A stretch of DNA of 45,611 bases from Nocardioides sp. CFH 31398. GTDB lineage: Bacteria; Actinomycetota; Actinomycetes; Propionibacteriales; Nocardioidaceae. Shown here piece after piece: positions 37,254-43,828 of the stretch (position 1 is the stretch's first letter; each line of letters starts with the position of its first letter). Below the pieces are notes generated by a model. It ran no database searches. It was given only the letters and a program-made list of their open reading frames with translations, and was not told the DNA's origin. The stretch covers positions 1 to 45,611 of the forward strand of contig NZ_JAKUHT010000037.1 of NCBI RefSeq assembly GCF_022436705.1. The letters are read 5' to 3'. A program made the translations under genes and the position numbers.

Positions 37254-37724
37254 TCACCAGCGGTAGTGGGCGAAGGCGCGGTTGGCCTCGGCCATCTTGT
37301 GGGTGTCCTCGCGCTTCTTCACCGCGGCACCGAGGCCGTTCGAGGCGTCGAGGATCTCGTTCATGAGCCGCTCGGTCATGGTCTTCTCGCGGCGGGCCTG
37401 GGCGTAGGAGACGAGCCAGCGCAGCGCGAGCGTGTTGCTGCGGCCGGGCTTGACCTCGATCGGCACCTGGTACGTCGCACCGCCGACGCGGCGGGACTTG
37501 ACCTCGATGGAGGGGCGGACGTTGTCGAGCGCGCGCTTCAGCGTGACGACGGGGTCGGTGCCGGTCTTCTCGCGGCACCCCTCCATCGCGGTGTAGACGA
37601 TGCGCTGCGCGACCTGCTTCTTGCCGTCCTGGAGCACCTTGCTCACGAGCTGCGAGACGACCGGCGACCCGTAGACCGGGTCGACGTCGACGGGGCGCTT
37701 GGCGGCGGGACCCTTGCGCGGCAT
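37254..37724 (-). CDS. rpsG: 30S ribosomal protein S7
   Basis: Head-nucleating 16S rRNA-binding protein. The ATG at 37724 gives a 156-aa product MPRKGPAAKRPVDVDPVYGS with ALDNVRPSIEVKSRRVGGAT and the C-terminal FAHYRW. The ATG shares one base with the rpsL stop (TGATG). Confidence 0.97.
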   Translation of the reverse strand: MPRKGPAAKRPVDVDPVYGSPVVSQLVSKVLQDGKKQVAQRIVYTAMEGCREKTGTDPVVTLKRALDNVRPSIEVKSRRVGGATYQVPIEVKPGRSNTLALRWLVSYAQARREKTMTERLMNEILDASNGLGAAVKKREDTHKMAEANRAFAHYRW

Positions 37725-38098
37725 CAGCCCTTCTCCTTCTTCGCTCCGTAGCGGCTGCGGGCCTGCTTGCGGTTCTTGACACCCTGGGTGTCCAGCGACC
37801 CGCGGATGATCTTGTAGCGGACGCCGGGGAGGTCCTTCACCCGGCCGCCGCGGACGAGCACGATCGAGTGCTCCTGGAGGTTGTGGCCCACGCCCGGGAT
37901 GTACGCCGTGACCTCGACGCCGCTGCTCAGGCGCACGCGGGCGACCTTGCGGAGGGCGGAGTTCGGCTTCTTCGGGGTGGTGGTGTAGACGCGGGTGCAG
38001 ACGCCGCGACGCTGGGGCGAACCCTGCAGGGCGGGTGTCTTGTTCTTCGACACCTTGTCTGCGCGGCCCTTGCGGACCAGCTGCTGAATGGTGGGCAC
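37724..38098 (-). CDS. rpsL: 30S ribosomal protein S12
   Basis: Decoding-centre protein, 124 aa from a GTG start. The streptomycin-relevant lysines are present in TTTPKKPNSALRK and RGGRVKDLPGVRY, i.e. the sensitive wild-type state. It is the first gene of the str operon; upstream is a 113-nt gap, then an MFS gene on the same strand rather than rpoC. A -10-like TACGAC occurs in that gap without a clear -35. Confidence 0.97.
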   Translation of the reverse strand: MPTIQQLVRKGRADKVSKNKTPALQGSPQRRGVCTRVYTTTPKKPNSALRKVARVRLSSGVEVTAYIPGVGHNLQEHSIVLVRGGRVKDLPGVRYKIIRGSLDTQGVKNRKQARSRYGAKKEKG

Positions 38099-38211
38099 CG
38101 GGTGGTTCCCTCTCTTGTTCGCTCTCAGTACCCGGCGCTCTGCCGGGCACGGTGAAGTGTGCTGGTCGGGTGATCCTCACCCCGAGGTCGGGCGTGTCGT
38201 AGCACGAGCCC

Positions 38212-39507
38212 TTACTTCACGGGCACACGCGAGGACGCCTGGTGCTGCCAGACACGAGACTCGAGGCTACGCGGTCGCCCTGAGCGGGTCAAAACGCCCC
38301 GGGAGCGGGCGAAGACGAGCGTCGCGAGGAGCACGCCGAGCACGGTGGCCGCGCCGCCGCCGATCAACGTCCACCGGGCGCCGAACGTCTCGCCGACCCA
38401 GCCGACCAGCGGTGCGCCGAGCGGCGTGCCGCCCATGAAGATCATGAGGTAGAGCGACATGACGCGTCCCCGCAGCTCCGGCGCGGTCGTCAGCTGCATG
38501 GTCGTGTTCGCCGCCGTGATCATGGTGAGCGCGGTGAGGCCGAGCAGCGGCAGCCACGCGGCGAAGGTGACGTACGTCGGCAGCAGGCCGGCCACGACCT
38601 CGACCACCCCGAAGGCCAGGGCCGACCCGACGACCAGCCGCAGGCGGATGGTCGCGCGGCGGGCCGCGAGCAGGGCCCCGGTGAGGGAGCCGACGGCCAT
38701 GACGGTGCCGAGCAGGCCGTACTCGGCCGCGCCCTTGCCGAACACCTCGGTGGCCATGAGCGCGGAGGTCATCTGGAAGTTCAGCCCGAAGGTGCCGGCG
38801 AAGAACACGATGGCGAGGACCAGCAGGAGCTCCGGGCGGCCACGGACGTAGCGCAGCCCCTCGCGGACGCCGCCGGGGCCGGCCGCGCGCGGCTCGGGGG
38901 TGTCGAGCCGGCCGGGGTCGATGCCGCGCAGGGCCCAGATCGGCCCGGCGTAGCTGACGGCGTTGATCAGGATGACCCAGCCCGTGCCGACCGCTCCCCC
39001 GCCGAACGCCGCGATGAGCAGGCCCGCGACCGCGGGCCCGACGACGCGGGCGGCGTTGAAGGACGCCGAGTTGAGGCCCACGGCGTTGGACAGGTCGTCC
39101 TGGCCGACCAGCTCGGGGACGAAGGACTGACGAGCCGGGGCGTCGAACGCCGTCCCGATGCCGAACAGCAGCGCGAGCACGTACACGTGCCAGGTCTCGG
39201 CCGTGCCGGTCACCGCCAGCAGGCCGAGCACGAGCGCCGGCCCGGCCATCATTAGCTGGGTGACCTGCAGCAGCGTCCGCTTCGCGACGCGGTCGGCGAC
39301 CAGGCCCGCGAACGGGGAGAGCAGGAGGATGGGGAGGAACTGCAGACCCGTGGTGATGCCGAGCGCCAGCGCCCCGTTCGTCGCGAGCTGGAGGACCAGC
39401 CAGTCCTGCGCCACCCGCTGCATCCAGGTACCGGTGTTCGACACCGCACCGCCGATGGCGTAGCGGCGGTAGTTCGGGTTCGCGAGGGCGCGGAACGTGG
39501 GACTCAA
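38212..39507 (-). CDS. MFS transporter, EntS/DHA3-like exporter
   Basis: The 431-aa product, from a TTG at 39507, begins MSPTFRALANPNYRRYAIGG and has about 12 TM segments. Its loops (GLVADRVAKRTLLQVTQL, DAPARQSFVPELVGQDDLSN, FNAARVVGPAVAG) are typical of the EntS-like DHA3 group. TTGA overlap with the marR stop strongly supports this start and an operon. The substrate is probably a small molecule; drug or siderophore cannot be separated by sequence alone. Confidence 0.92.
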   Translation of the reverse strand: MSPTFRALANPNYRRYAIGGAVSNTGTWMQRVAQDWLVLQLATNGALALGITTGLQFLPILLLSPFAGLVADRVAKRTLLQVTQLMMAGPALVLGLLAVTGTAETWHVYVLALLFGIGTAFDAPARQSFVPELVGQDDLSNAVGLNSASFNAARVVGPAVAGLLIAAFGGGAVGTGWVILINAVSYAGPIWALRGIDPGRLDTPEPRAAGPGGVREGLRYVRGRPELLLVLAIVFFAGTFGLNFQMTSALMATEVFGKGAAEYGLLGTVMAVGSLTGALLAARRATIRLRLVVGSALAFGVVEVVAGLLPTYVTFAAWLPLLGLTALTMITAANTTMQLTTAPELRGRVMSLYLMIFMGGTPLGAPLVGWVGETFGARWTLIGGGAATVLGVLLATLVFARSRGVLTRSGRPRSLESRVWQHQASSRVPVK

Positions 39508-39953
39508 GCGGTGGCCAGTCTCTCCAGGATCGGGGCCGCGGCACGGAGCACGGCACGGTCGTCGGGGGTGAGCTCCTTCAGGCGCAGCGTCAGCCAGGCG
39601 TCGCGGCGGCGGCGGTCGGCGAGCACGGTCGCCCGGCCGGTCTCGGTGAGGCTGACGCGGACCTGCCGCCCGTCGTCGGCACACGCCTCGCGGACGACGT
39701 ACCCGCCCTCGACGAGGCCGCGCACCGTGCGCGACATCGAGGGGGGCCGGACGCGCTCGGCGTCCGCCAGCTCGCCGACGGTCTGCTCGCCGACGCGGAA
39801 CAGGCAGCCGAGCACCGCCATGGCGGCCGACGACAGCTCGTTGTCCGGGTGCCGCTCCGCCGCCAGGCGGCGGCGGAGCCGCATCACCGAGAGCCGGAGC
39901 TCGGAGGCGAGACCGGCGTCGGTGCGCGCGACCTTCTCGACGGTGGGAGCCAT
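39504..39953 (-). CDS. MarR-family transcriptional regulator
   Basis: The 149-aa winged-helix regulator begins MAPTVEKVARTDAGLASELR. Helix-turn-helix region: AMAVLGCLFRVGEQTVGELA, then RPPSMSRTVRGLVEGGYVVR and the wing DDGRQVRVSLTETGRA. It overlaps the MFS gene, so it probably controls that exporter and itself. Two TTAG...CTAA palindromes lie immediately upstream, one overlapping the predicted -10. Confidence 0.92.
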   Translation of the reverse strand: MAPTVEKVARTDAGLASELRLSVMRLRRRLAAERHPDNELSSAAMAVLGCLFRVGEQTVGELADAERVRPPSMSRTVRGLVEGGYVVREACADDGRQVRVSLTETGRATVLADRRRRDAWLTLRLKELTPDDRAVLRAAAPILERLATA

Positions 39954-39958
39954 GATGT

Positions 39959-39984
39959 TTAGCCTAACTCATTAGCCTTGCTAA
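39959..39984 (-). promoter_or_regulatory. Tandem palindromic operator and leaderless promoter of marR
   Basis: Two palindromes: TTAGCCTAA (39959-39967) and TTAGCcttGCTAA (39972-39984). The minus-strand -10 TAGGCT (39961-39966) lies inside the first and ends 7 nt before the marR ATG at 39953. This is an ideal autorepression site. The central 9-mer TTAGGCTAA equals the centre of the DtxR/IdeR iron box, so an iron regulator is an alternative. Confidence 0.65.
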
Positions 39985-40035
39985 CTGTTCCCGGCCCGCA
40001 CGGCCTCCGACGTGGCCTCGCCTATCCTCGAGGGC

Positions 40036-40314
40036 GTGGAGTTCCGCGACGAGCAGCCGACGCAGCACGAGATCGGCAACCGCACCTTCATCGTGGCCGA
40101 CGTGGAGCCCCTCGACGTGGACGGCGTGCGCACCGTCGAGATCGGGGTCGCCCTCTGGGCGGTCGCGTTCGTCGCGCTGCTGCCGTTCTGGGGCCGCCTC
40201 GAGGAGGACGGCCGCCTGTGGTGGCTGTGGACCTGCCTCGCGGGGTTCGGCCTCGGCCTGCTGGGGCTGGAGTACTGCCGGAGGCGGCGCAAGGCGCGTC
40301 AGGCCCAGCCCTAG
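40036..40314 (+). CDS. DUF2530 small membrane protein
   Basis: The 92-aa product starts with a GTG at 40036 (then EFRDEQPTQHEIGNR). It contains the DUF2530 pattern PLDVDGVRTVEIGVALWAVA, a first TM, then WWLWTCLAGFGLGLLGLEYC as second TM and a basic tail. TATCCT (40023-40028) lies exactly 7 nt before the GTG, suggesting a leaderless transcript; a GTG at 40012 would lie upstream of that -10. Function unknown. Confidence 0.82.
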   Translation: MEFRDEQPTQHEIGNRTFIVADVEPLDVDGVRTVEIGVALWAVAFVALLPFWGRLEEDGRLWWLWTCLAGFGLGLLGLEYCRRRRKARQAQP

Positions 40315-40374
40315 TCGGTCCCGGCCGGCTTCCGTCTCGCGGGGTCTCGAGCCGCGGTGGGGGTCCTCCGGGGC

Positions 40375-40470
40375 GGTCGAATCCCCACGGTAGGTCCCTG
40401 TCCTGTCACTTCCCACGACGAATTCGTCGTGGTGAGCGTCGAACGACCAGGCCACCGTGGGGATTCGACC
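40375..40470. repeat. 96-bp nested dyad element
   Basis: Perfect 17-bp terminal inverted repeats GGTCGAATCCCCACGGT (40375-40391) and its complement (40454-40470) enclose a perfect 20-bp palindrome CCACGACGAATTCGTCGTGG (40413-40432). The two unpaired spacers are both exactly 21 nt, so the whole has one common centre. It resembles a miniature inverted-repeat element; there is no clear target duplication and no coding capacity. Confidence 0.8.
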
Positions 40471-40531
40471 CACCCGGTGGCCACCGCCGCCCGACCCGCG
40501 GTCGCCGGAGCGCTCGCGCGCCTCGTCCGTC

Positions 40532-40625
40532 TCACCGGGGTCTCGAGCCGCGGTCGCGACCTCGTTCTGGGTCGCGCGCTCCCTCGACCTCCCCCACGTC
40601 GCAGCCTCGCGAGCTCGGCCGCGGT
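40532..40625. repeat. Dispersed GC-rich repeat, full copy (C)
   Basis: It starts tcaccggggtctcgagccgc, continues cggtcgcgacctcgttctgg, and ends cgagctcggccgcgg. It matches copy B (21398-21491) over its full length with scattered differences. It ends 10 nt before the DUF3027 stop. Confidence 0.7.
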
Positions 40626-40634
40626 GGGTGACGG

Positions 40635-41480
40635 TCAGAACCTCTCGAGGTCGTCCTGGCTCAGCGTGTCCCAGACGTGGTCGGGCAGCGGCTGCGGCTG
40701 GGCGCGCTTGCCGAGGGAGGCCTCGGAGTGGGCGCCGCAGCCGTGGTCGAGGGAGACCACGCGCCCGTCGTCGTTGGCGTCGCCGTTGGCGCAGACACCG
40801 AAGGTGCCCGCGAGCGGACCGGCGAGGCGGACGAGGAAGCCGCAGCTCCCGCAGCTCGCGGGGGCCGCCTTGGCCAGCGGGGACGCCGGGCCGCCGTCGC
40901 CGTCGTACCAGCGCTCGGCGGCGGCGTCACGGCCCTCGCGGGACAGGGTGCGCACGCGGCCCAGGCCCAGGTCGCCGGCGACCTCCCTCACCTGGGCGCG
41001 GTCGTCGCTGTCGAGGGGGTCGTCGCCGTACGACCAGCACGGCACGAGGCGGGGGTCCTCGTCCGGCACGGGCAGCAGGTCGCCCGGCGAGAGGTCGCCG
41101 GGCTGCAGGCGCTCGCGGTAGGGCAGCCACTCCGGCGCGACGATCGCGCCCTCGCCGGGGACGAGGACGACCTCGTCGACGGTGACGACCTTCTGGCGCG
41201 GGGCGCGCGCGAGGGTGACCTCCCAGTGCCAACCGCCGTAGCCGCGTCGGGTGCAGGCGAAGCGGTGCGTCAGGAGCCGCTCGCCCTCGACGACGTGGCC
41301 CTGGTGCTCGCCGACGTCGTCGCCCTCGGTCTGCGCCACGACAGCCTCGCGGGCGAGCTCGACGGCGGCGACGAGGGCCGCGTCGGCCCGGGCACGCCGC
41401 TGCCGGGGAGCGGTGACGGGAGCGGCGTCCTCGGCTGTCGAGGAGCCTGACGTCAGGGTCGGCGCGATCACGGCGGTCAA
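40635..41480 (-). CDS. DUF3027 domain protein
   Basis: The 281-aa product starts at a TTG at 41480 with GAGG 5 nt upstream; a GTG at 41471 is an alternative. The DUF3027 region shows ARADAALVAAVELAREAVVA and FACTRRGYGGWHWEVTLARA, then WLPYRERLQPGDLSPGDLLP. The C-terminal part carries a putative metal site, CGSCGF with further Cys in FGVCAN and HGCGAH. Soluble, no TM. It follows the MFS gene by 7 nt, so is probably co-transcribed with it. Function unknown; conserved in actinobacteria. Confidence 0.88.
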   Translation of the reverse strand: MTAVIAPTLTSGSSTAEDAAPVTAPRQRRARADAALVAAVELAREAVVAQTEGDDVGEHQGHVVEGERLLTHRFACTRRGYGGWHWEVTLARAPRQKVVTVDEVVLVPGEGAIVAPEWLPYRERLQPGDLSPGDLLPVPDEDPRLVPCWSYGDDPLDSDDRAQVREVAGDLGLGRVRTLSREGRDAAAERWYDGDGGPASPLAKAAPASCGSCGFLVRLAGPLAGTFGVCANGDANDDGRVVSLDHGCGAHSEASLGKRAQPQPLPDHVWDTLSQDDLERF

Positions 41481-41487
41481 GCATGCC

Positions 41488-43071
41488 TCATGGGCGTGGG
41501 CCGACGGAGACGGGGCCGCGGGGCACCCGCCGGACGGCGAGCACGTAGACCGCCCAGGCCAGCAGGACCACCGCGGCGGTGCCGAGCCCCAGCCGCGGGA
41601 TCAGGGGCAGGGCGATGCCGACGAACCCGCCGAGGACCCAGGCCAGCTGGAGCGTGGTGTCCGACCGGGCGAACGCGCTCGACTGCACGCGGCCGGGCAC
41701 GTCGCGCTGGATGGTCGAGTCCAGCGACAGCTTGCCGAGCGACTGGGCGAGCCCGGCGGTGAGACCGAGCAGCACCAGCGTCGGCAGCGCGTAGAGGACG
41801 GCGGCGAGCACGACCAGCGTCACGTCGGCGACCAGCACGGCGACCACCGTGGTGCGGGGGTTGACGTTCTTGAGCACCGAGGCGAGGGCGATGCCGAGCG
41901 CGTTGCCCGCGCCGGCGGCGCCGACCACGAGGGCGAGCAGCAGCTCGGGGGCCAGGTCGGCGACGGGCTGCTCCCGCAGCAGGAACGCCATGAACATGGT
42001 GAGGAAACCGACCAGCCAGCGCGGTCCGCAGTTGGCGAGCAGGGCGAAGAGCACCGCGGGCGGCACCCGTGTGGGCACCTTCTCCCGGACCCGGCCGTCC
42101 CTGCCGACCCTCAGCGGCTGGGTGGGGACGTCGGCCTGGTCCTCACGGGCGACGCCCGACCCGGTCAGGGTGAGGGGCTCCTCCCCCGCGCTGTCGTCGA
42201 CCGCGGGCGGCAGCAGGATCGCGAGCACGGTCGCGACCACGAACAGCACGAACCCGTAGCGCAGCGCCCACTCCGCGCCGAAGGTCGCGGCGAGGGCGGC
42301 CAGGGGCGCCGAGATCGCGACCCCGACCACGCCGGCGAGCGAGGTGCGGCCGTTGGCCTTCACGAGCGTCAGGTGGGAGGGCCGCAGCCGTGGGACGGCG
42401 GCCGCCCGGGTCACCCCGTAGGCCTTGGACGCGACGAGCACGCCGAGCGCCGCGGCGAACAGCGCCGGCGACTCGGTGGTCACGGCGGACGCCAGCACCC
42501 AGCACAGGAACGCCCGCACGGCCATCGCGGAGCCGATGGCCCAGCGGCGGCCGTGGCTGAAGCGGTCGAGGAACGGCCCGATCAGCGGGGCCACGATGAC
42601 GAACGGCAGCATCGTCAGCCCGAGGAACAGCGCGACCTGGCTGCGGGCCTCCCCGGTCGGGACCTGGAAGAACAGCGTGCCCGCCAGGCCGATCGCGACC
42701 GCGGCGTCGCCCGCGGTGCTGAAGGCGTGCATCTCGATGAGCCGCGACAGCCCGGACGCGCCGGCGCCCTCGGCGTGGGACGCGCGGCGGGCCTGCCGGA
42801 CGGCGTACCTGCCGGCGCGACCCGTGGCCTGCGCGGCGCGCCGCGCGCCGCGGCCCGTCGCTCGGGCGCCACGACTGGCGGCACCGGGCCGCGGCTCGCC
42901 GTCCACCCGGCCCCGACGGCCGTCACGACCCCCGGCACCCCGACCCCCGGCACCACGACCGTCCGCCGCGGGCTCCTCGTGCGGGCGCTCGTACGGCTCC
43001 GTGTAGGGCGCCGTGGGCGCGGCGCCGTCCCGCCCGGGCACCGGGCCCTGGGGCTCGTACGGCTGGCTCAT
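41488..43071 (-). CDS. MFS-type membrane protein with long Arg/Gly-rich N-terminus
   Basis: The 527-aa product begins MSQPYEPQGPVPGRDGAAPT. Its first 115 or so residues are low-complexity and strongly basic (GAGGRGAGGRDGRRGRVDGE, RRAAQATGRAGRYAVRQARR). About 12 TM segments follow from MHAFSTAGDAAVAIGLAGTL on, with the MFS loop GPFLDRFSHGRRWAIG. GGAGG precedes the ATG at 43071. Neighbours DUF3027 downstream and a cold-shock protein upstream form an arrangement I recall from other actinobacteria. Substrate unknown. Confidence 0.87.
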   Translation of the reverse strand: MSQPYEPQGPVPGRDGAAPTAPYTEPYERPHEEPAADGRGAGGRGAGGRDGRRGRVDGEPRPGAASRGARATGRGARRAAQATGRAGRYAVRQARRASHAEGAGASGLSRLIEMHAFSTAGDAAVAIGLAGTLFFQVPTGEARSQVALFLGLTMLPFVIVAPLIGPFLDRFSHGRRWAIGSAMAVRAFLCWVLASAVTTESPALFAAALGVLVASKAYGVTRAAAVPRLRPSHLTLVKANGRTSLAGVVGVAISAPLAALAATFGAEWALRYGFVLFVVATVLAILLPPAVDDSAGEEPLTLTGSGVAREDQADVPTQPLRVGRDGRVREKVPTRVPPAVLFALLANCGPRWLVGFLTMFMAFLLREQPVADLAPELLLALVVGAAGAGNALGIALASVLKNVNPRTTVVAVLVADVTLVVLAAVLYALPTLVLLGLTAGLAQSLGKLSLDSTIQRDVPGRVQSSAFARSDTTLQLAWVLGGFVGIALPLIPRLGLGTAAVVLLAWAVYVLAVRRVPRGPVSVGPRP

Positions 43072-43167
43072 CGGTCCATCCTCCCCAGTCGCGGGCCCGG
43101 TCGTGCGGGCGACGCGCGCGGGGTGTCCTGGCGGGGTGTCCGGCGGGTTCGTCCGGGTGGGTGCGGC

Positions 43168-43566
43168 TCAGCCCAGCTCGAGCTCGTCGGCCAGGGCGCG
43201 CAGCAGCTTGGCGGTCGGGCGCGCCGTGCGCGCGTCGGGGTGACGCCCGTTGCGGTAGGCCTCACCGGTGTCGTCGAGGAGACGGATGAGGTCCTCGACG
43301 ATGCCGACCATGTCCTCGGGCTTCTTGCGCTGGGCCCGCGACCGGTTGCGGCTGACGGACGACGGCTCGTCGAGCACGCGGACCTGCAGGGCCTGGTCGC
43401 CGCGGCGGCCCTGGGCCACCCCGAACTCCACCCGGGTGCCCGCCTTGAGGGAGGTCGTGCCGGAGGGGAGGGCGTCGGCGTGGACGTAGACGTCCGCCCC
43501 CTCGTCACGCGCCAGGAACCCGAATCCCTTGTCCGCGTCGAACCACTTGACCTTGCCCTTCGGCAC
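43168..43566 (-). CDS. Cold-shock domain protein with C-terminal extension
   Basis: The 132-aa product starts at a GTG at 43566, with GGGGGA upstream. The cold-shock domain (residues 1-66) has KVKWFDADKGFGFLARDEGA (RNP1) and DVYVHADALPSG (RNP2). A second part of about 65 residues (KKPEDMVGIVEDLIRLLDDT then GRHPDARTARPTAKLLRALA) looks helical. It is about twice the length of CspA. Predicted single-stranded nucleic acid binder; the extension may be a dimer or partner domain. Confidence 0.9.
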   Translation of the reverse strand: MPKGKVKWFDADKGFGFLARDEGADVYVHADALPSGTTSLKAGTRVEFGVAQGRRGDQALQVRVLDEPSSVSRNRSRAQRKKPEDMVGIVEDLIRLLDDTGEAYRNGRHPDARTARPTAKLLRALADELELG

Positions 43567-43828
43567 CTCGTCCCCCTTCCGATCCGGACGCTCGTCCGGC
43601 CCGCGTGGTGCTCCACGCACGCCCGCCCAGCCTAGGAGGCCTGGTGGTGAGGCTCCACCTCGATACCGGCCACCGGTCGCACGGTGCGCCCACCACCGGC
43701 CCCGGCACCGGTCCTGCCCCGGGTCGGAGCGGGCGAGCTGATTGCCGACGCGGACGCCGGGTGGCACGATTTGGCCTTTGTCACACCAGTGACGGACGAG
43801 GCGTGAGTGCAGGGAGGGGGCAGCCGCC
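43567..43828. other. Divergent intergenic region, csp gene / subtilase gene
   Basis: No gene seen. The minus strand has a -10-like TAGGCT (plus agccta, 43629-43634) that could serve the cold-shock gene. The inverted repeat GTCAC-acca-GTGAC lies about 40 nt upstream of the subtilase start, with TTTGGCCTTTGTC before it. Confidence 0.4.

Larger units (their letters stand above)
40315..40634. other. Convergent intergenic region filled with repeats
   Basis: No gene is supported. It contains a short piece of the dispersed repeat (about 40338-40358, ggggtctcgagccgcggt), the 96-bp nested dyad at 40375-40470, and full repeat copy C at 40532-40625. It separates the convergent DUF2530 and DUF3027 genes. 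Confidence 0.7.

Noticed and set aside
40357..40473. Short frames reading HHDEFVV or SHDEFVVV through the 96-bp dyad
   Set aside because: They come from the palindrome itself and appear on both strands; no start signal or homology.
43775..43794. CRP-type site in the subtilase upstream region (GTCAC-acca-GTGAC)
   Set aside because: The half-sites are in the opposite orientation to the TGTGA-N6-TCACA consensus.
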